DNA of 19,564 nt, from the NCBI GenBank assembly GCA_902495155.1, contig CABUWD010000024.1, positions 1 to 19,564 on the forward strand, written 5' to 3'. The stretch is from an uncultured Collinsella sp. (GTDB taxonomy: Bacteria > Actinomycetota > Coriobacteriia > Coriobacteriales > Coriobacteriaceae). Made by a program: the position numbers and the translations under genes. The notes under the pieces were generated by a model. It searched no databases. It was not told where the DNA came from and was given only the letters and a program-made list of their open reading frames with translations. Every line of letters begins with the position of its first letter. Positions within the stretch are counted from its first letter, which is position 1. Below, piece after piece: positions 14,660 to 19,564 of this stretch.

Positions 14660-15070
14660 CTAAACCACGACGCCATTGCAGTGGTCGATTTCGTGCTGGA
14701 TGATCTCGGCGGTGTAGCCCGAGAAGTTTTTGATGCGGTGGACGAAGTTCTCGTCCAAATACTCAACCTTAATGCGGCGATAGCGGGTACAGGGACGCTC
14801 GCCGATCAGCGAGAGACATCCTTCGCTCGTCTGATAGGCATTGACCTGCTCAAGAATTTGAGGGTTGTACATCAGGAGTGTCCTGTTGCCGTCCTTTACG
14901 CAGATGATGCGTTTGCGCACGCCGATCATGTTGGCGGCGAGGCCCACGCACTCGCGCTCATGCTCGTGGAGTGTATCTAGGAGATCCTGCCCGGTCGCGG
15001 CATCGTCGGGTCCCGCGTCTTCGGAAGGCAGGCGCAAAAAGAACTCGGATTTCATGATGGGCTTAATCAT
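14660..15070 (-). CDS. def: Short-form peptide deformylase
   Basis: This 136-residue peptide deformylase homologue should remove the formyl group from N-terminal Met. It has the metal site Cys85 in EGCLS, plus His126 and His130 in QHEIDH with the catalytic Glu127. Motif 1 reads CVGLAANMIG: the usual Gln that stabilises the substrate carbonyl is Met48. The form is shorter than E. coli Def (169 aa), lacking the C-terminal helix extension, as in other short homologues. The ATG at 15070 follows GAGGAG on the minus strand. A TATTAT -10-like sequence lies at 15107-15112. It is divergent from the MFS gene and upstream of a LysR gene. It is the paralogue of the protein at 601-1020, which instead keeps the Gln and loses the Glu. 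Confidence 0.88.
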   Translation of the reverse strand: MIKPIMKSEFFLRLPSEDAGPDDAATGQDLLDTLHEHERECVGLAANMIGVRKRIICVKDGNRTLLMYNPQILEQVNAYQTSEGCLSLIGERPCTRYRRIKVEYLDENFVHRIKNFSGYTAEIIQHEIDHCNGVVV

Positions 15071-15142
15071 GGCGGGCTCCTCATGTCTTATGCTTTCGTG
15101 GACTTTTAATAATAGCGCGGAAGGAAAGCTGTGCGTCCGCGT

Positions 15143-15275
15143 TACAATCTTTCAATGTTGGACCATGTTGCCAGATTCGTCGTGTACGGCGTCTGGCGTA
15201 AGTCTAGGGCTCATTTTTCGCCCTGGACCGTTCCTCTGGGGCGATGCGACTGTCGTTCCAAGAGGAAGGAAATGC
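15143..15275 (+). promoter_or_regulatory. Promoter and structured leader of the MFS exporter gene
   Basis: A TACAAT -10-like hexamer lies at 15143-15148, giving a leader of about 120 nt. The leader can form GCCAGA/TCTGGC (15170-15175 with 15192-15197) and a 9 bp stem GTCTAGGGC/GCCCTGGAC (15202-15210 with 15220-15228). The ribosome site GAGGAAGG follows at 15262-15269. The stems could regulate translation of the exporter, but no known riboswitch was recognised. Confidence 0.35.
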
Positions 15276-16691
15276 ATGGGGAGCAAATCTCAGCAACAAG
15301 TTCAAGTAACGCCATCGGCTTCTGCGGCGATTCTCGTCGTAATGTATATTGCAGCCTTTGTTGCCGCGTTTAACGAGAACATCATTAACGTGGCGTTGCA
15401 CGACATTATGGCAGCCTTTTCGGTGAGTGCCACCACGGCACAGTGGCTCGTCTCGGGCTACATGATCGTGACGTCGATCTTTACGGCCATCATGGCCTTC
15501 CTGTCCGGCCGTTTCTCGACGCGCAAGCTGCTGTTTTTCGCATGCGGATGCATGGTCGCCGGCGAAGTCCTGTGCCTGGTCGCTCCGTCGTTTAGCGTTT
15601 TGCTGCCAAGTCGTATTTTGCAGGCTGCGGGATCGGGCGTCTTGTTCCCGCTCATGATGAACGTGGTGCTGTCTTGCGCCCCGCGCGAGAAGCTCGGTTT
15701 GTATCTGAGCCTGGGCGGCGCCTGCATTACGCTAGGACCGGCGTTTGGACCCGTGATTAGCGGTCTTATGTGCACGTTATTTGGCTGGAGGGCGGTGTTC
15801 GTAGTGCCGCTGGTGGGCGGCATTGTGGTCGCTGCGGCGGGCGTTAAGCTTGTTCAGAATGTCGGAGAGCGCTCGAACACCACGCTTGATATTCTGTCGG
15901 TTGTTTTGCTCGCCGCCGGCATTACGGCATTTGTGTATTCCGTAGGCGAGTTCTCGACCAATCTGATTGCCGGCATCGTGGCGCTTTTCGCCGCCATTGT
16001 GCTGCTCGGCCTGTTTGCGGCCCGTCAGCTCAAGCTCGAGCATCCGGTGCTTAACGTGCGTCCCATGGCGAGCGTTCGTTTTTGGCCTGCGTGTTTGCTT
16101 GTGGTGGTGTCGATGATGACGACGTTCTCGATGAGCGTTTTGTTGCCGCTCTATTTTGAGGGTGCCTACGGCATGACCGCACTTGTTGCGGGCCTGCTCA
16201 TTTTGCCGGCGATTGCCTGCAACGCCGTGACCTCGATTGTGGGCGGACGAGTGATGGACGCCCGTGGCGCATGGCCGCTGCTGCCGGTCGGCTTTGCCCT
16301 GATTGCCGTGGGGCAGACTGCAATCTCGATGACGGCGGCAAGCATGAACATCGGCGTCGTCGTGGCGCTGACCGTTGTGGTGTATGCCGGAGTCGGCCTG
16401 GTGCTGAGCCCCTCGCAGACGGCCGGCTTGGAGACGCTTCCTGCTGCTGAGCATCCTCACGGAACGGCATTGCTCAACACGTGGAACATGATTGCCGCAT
16501 CGTTTGGCCCGTCGCTGTTTATCGGCTTGCTCTCGAGTTCTGCGGCGACTGCCGGCACCGCTGGCGCTGCGACGGACGTTGCCCAGGCGATTGGATTTGC
16601 AACTGCCGTGCGTGTGGCGGCTGTAATTGCCGTGGTCGGGTTCGCGGTGTCGCTGGTGTACGCTCGTCGTGAGTCGCACATGTCGCATTAA
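15276..16691 (+). CDS. MFS multidrug exporter, DHA2 (EmrB/QacA-like) family
   Basis: This 471-residue membrane protein has roughly fourteen hydrophobic helices. Segments typical of the drug:H+ antiporter-2 family are AAFNENIINVALHDIMAAF, ATTAQWLVSGYMIVTS, SRILQAAGSGVLFPLM, and motif C as LGPAFGPVISG. These proteins export drugs or other amphipathic compounds using the proton gradient; the substrate is not apparent. The ATG at 15276 is preceded by GAGGAAGG and starts a polar Ser/Gln-rich N-terminus. The upstream in-frame extension to 14865 would overlap the divergent deformylase gene and is rejected. It is probably a single-gene unit. No clear terminator was seen in the 152 bp after its stop, so some read-through into the RGG gene is possible. 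Confidence 0.9.
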   Translation: MGSKSQQQVQVTPSASAAILVVMYIAAFVAAFNENIINVALHDIMAAFSVSATTAQWLVSGYMIVTSIFTAIMAFLSGRFSTRKLLFFACGCMVAGEVLCLVAPSFSVLLPSRILQAAGSGVLFPLMMNVVLSCAPREKLGLYLSLGGACITLGPAFGPVISGLMCTLFGWRAVFVVPLVGGIVVAAAGVKLVQNVGERSNTTLDILSVVLLAAGITAFVYSVGEFSTNLIAGIVALFAAIVLLGLFAARQLKLEHPVLNVRPMASVRFWPACLLVVVSMMTTFSMSVLLPLYFEGAYGMTALVAGLLILPAIACNAVTSIVGGRVMDARGAWPLLPVGFALIAVGQTAISMTAASMNIGVVVALTVVVYAGVGLVLSPSQTAGLETLPAAEHPHGTALLNTWNMIAASFGPSLFIGLLSSSAATAGTAGAATDVAQAIGFATAVRVAAVIAVVGFAVSLVYARRESHMSH

Positions 16692-16843
16692 TGTGTGCAC
16701 ATAGATTCTGCAGCTAGATTGGATGGCGACACCATAAACTAATGGACGTTTTGCCGAGAGGCATGAATGTTTAAAGCGCAAAGAGTGCGCGACGGGCCCC
16801 GCGAATGGGGCGATGATGCCCGAGAGGGCCAAGAAGGAGTCTC

Positions 16844-17755
16844 ATGTCCGAGAACGAAGAGATCATGAACGAAACCGAGAACGAGACCATGGCTGCCGAG
16901 GTCGAGGCAGTCGAGACCGTGGAGACCGAAGCTGCCGAGGTTGAGGCTGCTGACGAGGTTTCCGCCGAGGAGGAGGCCGAGGTTGTCGAGGCCGCCGTTG
17001 ATTACGATGACGAAGAGCTGATGGACAAGATGCAGAAGGCCGCCCGCCTGCTGCGTAGCCGTCGCTTTGCTATTTCCAAAGAGGAGGAGGCCAAGGCCGA
17101 GCGCATGGCGAACATCGAGCGCGCCATCAAGCTCCTTGACCTCAAGCCCAAGATGGAGCAGAAGGAAATGTCCGACCTGTTGGGCATGCGCCTTCGTGAG
17201 CTCGATGGCCTGATGGCCGAGGCCGAGGCTGCCGATCTGGTTGGCCGCATCGACGACGCCGAGGGCGATATGCGCAAGATCGTTGTCTTCGCTGCCGAGG
17301 ATGCCGCTGAGGGCCTGGTCGAGCTTGCCAACAAGAAGGAGAAGCTCCTGCCTGAGCTTTCTTACGAGGAGGCCACCGAGCTGATGGCCGCTCTCGATAA
17401 GGTCATCGCTCCGCTCGTCGCCATGGGCCTGGACGAGGACCGCGGTCCTCGCGGCGGTCGTGACGATCGCGGTGGCCGTGGCGGCGACCGTGGCGGTCGC
17501 GGCGGCTTTGGCGATCGCGGTGGCCGTGGCGGTGACCGCGGCGGTCGCGGTGGCGATCGTGGCGGCCGTGGCGGCTTTGGCGACCGTGGCGGCGACCGTG
17601 GCGGTCGTGGCGGCTTTGGCGGCAACCGTGGTGGCTATGGCGATCGCGGCGGCAACCGTGGCGGCTTCGGCGGCAACCGTGGTAACGACCGCGGTGGTCG
17701 TGGTGGCGACCGTGGCGGCCGCAACGGTGGCGGCTTCCGCGGCAACCGCTTCTAG
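16844..17755 (+). CDS. RGG-repeat protein with acidic N-terminus and winged-helix-like core
   Basis: I do not recognise this 303-residue protein as a named gene. Three parts can be seen. Residues 1-58 are highly acidic (Glu/Ala-rich) and probably disordered. Residues 59-197 are helical and include KMEQKEMSDLLGMRLRELDG and ADLVGRIDD, which read like the helix-turn-helix and wing of a MarR-type fold; that assignment is tentative. Residues 200-303 consist of about 20 RGG motifs with Asp, Asn, Phe and Tyr spacers, ending FRGNRF. RGG tails bind RNA and promote phase separation in eukaryotes and in some bacterial RNA helicases, but no helicase domain is present here. The ATG at 16844 follows AAGGAG. 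The leader contains GC-rich stems such as GGGCCCC/GGGGC. Nucleic-acid binding is likely; function unknown. Confidence 0.78.
   Translation: MSENEEIMNETENETMAAEVEAVETVETEAAEVEAADEVSAEEEAEVVEAAVDYDDEELMDKMQKAARLLRSRRFAISKEEEAKAERMANIERAIKLLDLKPKMEQKEMSDLLGMRLRELDGLMAEAEAADLVGRIDDAEGDMRKIVVFAAEDAAEGLVELANKKEKLLPELSYEEATELMAALDKVIAPLVAMGLDEDRGPRGGRDDRGGRGGDRGGRGGFGDRGGRGGDRGGRGGDRGGRGGFGDRGGDRGGRGGFGGNRGGYGDRGGNRGGFGGNRGNDRGGRGGDRGGRNGGGFRGNRF
17450..17750 (+). repeat. Low-complexity tandem-like tract coding for the RGG tail
   Basis: About 300 bp of degenerate repeats built on CGTGGCGGT/CGCGGCGGC units encode Arg-Gly-Gly runs. A longer GGCTTTGGCGA unit recurs. Synonymous differences between units show it is not a recent exact duplication. 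Confidence 0.8.
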
Positions 17756-17787
17756 GGGTTACGCGGTTCTACGAACCGCGTAACTAG
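17752..17787 (+). terminator. Stem-loop at the stop codon of the RGG gene
   Basis: GTTACGCGGTTC (17758-17769) and GAACCGCGTAAC (17773-17784) form a perfect 12 bp stem with a 3 nt loop, directly after the stop codon. No T-run follows, so this may be an RNA-protecting 3' structure rather than a terminator. Confidence 0.45.
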
Positions 17788-17797
17788 TTGACGCTGC

Positions 17798-17897
17798 GCG
17801 CCCACCAGAGCGACAACTTGTCATTCAAAGAGGACGGCATGACCAGAAGGTCTATGCCGTCCTCTTTTCATGTCAATTTGTTCGCTCTGGTGGGCGC
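17798..17897 (+). terminator. 100 bp nested palindrome with an intrinsic terminator core
   Basis: The outer arms are perfect: GCGCCCACCAGAGCG (17798-17812) and CGCTCTGGTGGGCGC (17883-17897). The inner arms AAAGAGGACGGCAT (17827-17840) and ATGCCGTCCTCTTT (17854-17867) are also perfect and are closed by GACC-AGAA-GGTC. The inner stem is followed by TTTC and works as an intrinsic terminator. The outer 15 bp arms are unusual for a terminator and suggest a repeat element or a structured RNA. Confidence 0.6.
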
Positions 17898-17945
17898 TCG
17901 CTGTCGGTACCAAAACATCGGCATCCCCAAGGAATCATTTGTACC

Positions 17946-18025
17946 AAAAAATGAGAGTGATAATCTCCCGGTATGAGCCCATATTCATGCTCAAGGTGGG
18001 AGATTATCCACTCTCGTTTTGTTTG
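17946..18025. terminator. Bidirectional terminator between the RGG gene and pdxT
   Basis: GAGAGTGATAATCTCCC (17953-17969) pairs with GGGAGATTATCCACTCTC (17998-18015), with one bulge. On the minus strand the stem is followed by six Ts (17946-17951), fitting the end of the pdxST transcript. On the plus strand GTTTTGTTT follows. Confidence 0.78.
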
Positions 18026-18038
18026 TTGATGTCGATGC

Positions 18039-18626
18039 CTACATTTGTAGGAACAGTTCGTGGAGGCGGGTGTCTTCATCGAGTTCGGGGTGGAAGGTTA
18101 CGCCGAGCTGGTTGCCCTGGCGCGCGGCGACGATACGGCCGTCGACTTTCGCTAAGGCCTTTGCGTCGCCGTGGACCTCGACGATGCGGGGCGCGCGGAT
18201 AAACGTCAGCGGCACTTCACCGTCGATGCCGGCTACCTGTCCCTTGGTTCGAAAGCTGCCGAGCTGCCTGCCGTAGGCATTGCGCTCGACAAGCACATCC
18301 ATGGTTGCCAAACGGGGCGTGCCCTTATCGTCATGGGCGGCAAGGTCGTGAGCCAGCAGAATCAGGCCGGCGCAGGTGCCCAGGACGGGCATGCCTTCAG
18401 CGATACGGGCTCGAAGCGCATCAAGCATCCCCAGTTCGTCAAGCAGCTTGCCCTGAACGGTGGATTCGCCGCCAGGGAGGACCAGGCGATCAAAGTTCTG
18501 CCGCAAATCGGCCGCCTGCCTCAGCTCAATACAGCGTGTGCCAAGCTCGGATAGTCTTGCCTCGTGCTCGGCAAAAGCGCCTTGGACCGCCAGAACGGCG
18601 ACCGTCTGGTCTGTGTAATCGCTCAT
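18039..18626 (-). CDS. pdxT: Pyridoxal 5'-phosphate synthase glutaminase subunit PdxT
   Basis: This 195-residue class I glutamine amidotransferase supplies ammonia to PdxS for making pyridoxal 5'-phosphate from ribose 5-phosphate, glyceraldehyde 3-phosphate and glutamine. The nucleophile is Cys85 in GTCAG, and the triad is completed by His179 and Glu181 in TFHPEL. LPGGEST, ERNAYGRQ and FIRAP are also characteristic. Length matches the family. The ATG at 18626 follows AAAGGA on the minus strand, 20 nt after the pdxS stop, so pdxS and pdxT form an operon ending at the hairpin at 17953-18015. Confidence 0.96.
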   Translation of the reverse strand: MSDYTDQTVAVLAVQGAFAEHEARLSELGTRCIELRQAADLRQNFDRLVLPGGESTVQGKLLDELGMLDALRARIAEGMPVLGTCAGLILLAHDLAAHDDKGTPRLATMDVLVERNAYGRQLGSFRTKGQVAGIDGEVPLTFIRAPRIVEVHGDAKALAKVDGRIVAARQGNQLGVTFHPELDEDTRLHELFLQM

Positions 18627-18646
18627 GTGCGATCCTTTCTACCGTG

Positions 18647-19537
18647 CTAGCGCCCGCGCTCCTCCATGATGATCTCGATCTCGTCGGCGTTGATGCCGAC
18701 CATGGCCTCGCCCAGGTCCTCCGAAAGCTCGGCAATGAGCTTCGCATCGGTGAAGTTTGCCACGGCCTTGACGATGGCGGCGGCGCGCTTGGCGGGATCG
18801 CCGCTCTTAAAGATGCCCGAACCCACAAAGACGCCCTCGGCACCCAGCTGCATCATCAGCGCGGCGTCGGCGGGGGTCGCTACGCCGCCGGCGGCAAAGT
18901 TCACGACGGGAAGCTTTCCCGTGGCATGGACCTCGCGCACCAGCTCGACCGGAACCTGCAGTTGCTTGGCTGCCTCAAAGAGCTCGTCGTCGCGCAGGGC
19001 AACAACGTCGCGGATCTGCTTTTGGATTTTGCGCATGTGACGCACGGCCTGGACGACGTCGCCCGTACCCGGCTCACCCTTGGTGCGAATCATAGTGGCG
19101 CCCTCGGCAACACGGCGCAGCGCCTCGCCCAGATCGCGGGCGCCGCAGACAAACGGGACGTCAAACTGGGTCTTGTCGATGTGATAGACGTCATCGGCAG
19201 GGGAGAGAACCTCGGACTCGTCGATGTAATCGATCTCGATAGCCTGCAGGACCTGCGCCTCGACAATGTGACCGATGCGGCACTTGGCCATAACAGGGAT
19301 GGAGACGGCCTCTTGGATGCCCTTGATCATCTTGGGGTCGCTCAAGCGCGAGACGCCGCCTGCGGCACGGATGTCGGCCGGGATGCGCTCGAGTGCCATG
19401 ACGGCGCAGGCGCCTGCCTCCTCGGCGATGCGTGCCTGCTCGGGCGTGGTGACGTCCATGATGACGCCGCCCTTGAGCATCTGCGCGAGCTCGCGATTGA
19501 GTTTGACGCGATCGGCCTTGCTGGTCTGTTCTGCCAT
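18647..19537 (-). CDS. pdxS: Pyridoxal 5'-phosphate synthase subunit PdxS
   Basis: This 296-residue TIM-barrel synthase subunit assembles into a dodecamer with PdxT. Asp28 in IMDVTTPEQA, Lys85 in VMAKCRIGH (imine-forming lysine) and Lys153 in TKGEPGTGD (phosphate loop and second lysine) are the expected active-site residues. FAAGGVATPADAALMMQLGAEGVFVGSGIFKS is the second phosphate-binding segment. The start at 19537 follows AAGGGAG and gives MAEQTSKADR. The frame also runs on to the window edge through in-frame ATGs, but family length supports 19537. It is the first gene of pdxST; its promoter is probably beyond the right edge. Confidence 0.96.
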   Translation of the reverse strand: MAEQTSKADRVKLNRELAQMLKGGVIMDVTTPEQARIAEEAGACAVMALERIPADIRAAGGVSRLSDPKMIKGIQEAVSIPVMAKCRIGHIVEAQVLQAIEIDYIDESEVLSPADDVYHIDKTQFDVPFVCGARDLGEALRRVAEGATMIRTKGEPGTGDVVQAVRHMRKIQKQIRDVVALRDDELFEAAKQLQVPVELVREVHATGKLPVVNFAAGGVATPADAALMMQLGAEGVFVGSGIFKSGDPAKRAAAIVKAVANFTDAKLIAELSEDLGEAMVGINADEIEIIMEERGR

Positions 19538-19564
19538 GGTTGCTCCCTTGGTTGGCATGTGCAT

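Noticed and set aside
15131..15373. 80-residue open frame overlapping the MFS start
   Set aside because: No ribosome binding site, no recognisable domain, and it overlaps the exporter's clear start.
17450..17750. CRISPR or tandem repeat array
   Set aside because: The periodicity is explained by in-frame RGG codons with synonymous variation and no unique spacers.

Overview
The window looks like gut Actinomycetota of the class Coriobacteriia, most likely Collinsella or a close relative. This is inferred from the high-GC codon use, purine-rich ribosome binding sites, a bile salt hydrolase, and the gene families present. No rRNA, tRNA, CRISPR array or insertion sequence was seen. All assignments come from reading the translated sequence; no database search was run.

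Layout. At the left edge is the start of an AzgA/PbuG-type purine permease (minus strand). A short peptide-deformylase-like gene (plus) follows, ending inside a ~109 bp palindromic element, and then a bile salt hydrolase (plus). A Kup potassium transporter and an EamA/DMT permease lie on the minus strand. The DMT gene is divergent from a LysR regulator (plus), with a perfect palindrome between them. Next is an AlaA-type aminotransferase carrying an N-terminal XRE-like helix-turn-helix. It has its own internal start site and repeated AAATTGAAC motifs in its promoter.

The most unusual part is 8398-14623. A LysR-type binding site and promoter precede an amidohydrolase-2 family protein that lacks several usual metal ligands, two adjacent proteins of the neutral-ceramidase fold, and a PTS EIIBC permease without an EIIA domain. 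A second LysR gene converges on the cluster from its far end. Neither ceramidase-like protein has a signal peptide, so the cluster reads as a cytoplasmic pathway for a PTS-imported, probably amide-containing, sugar conjugate. That substrate is an inference.

The right part holds a second deformylase (minus, upstream of the second LysR), a DHA2-type MFS exporter (plus), and a protein with an acidic N-terminus, a winged-helix-like centre and about 20 RGG motifs (plus). Three successive stem-loops follow it. Last are pdxT and pdxS (minus), the pyridoxal-phosphate synthase operon, which makes the cofactor used by the AlaA-type aminotransferase. Intergenic spaces are short; none exceeds 300 bases.
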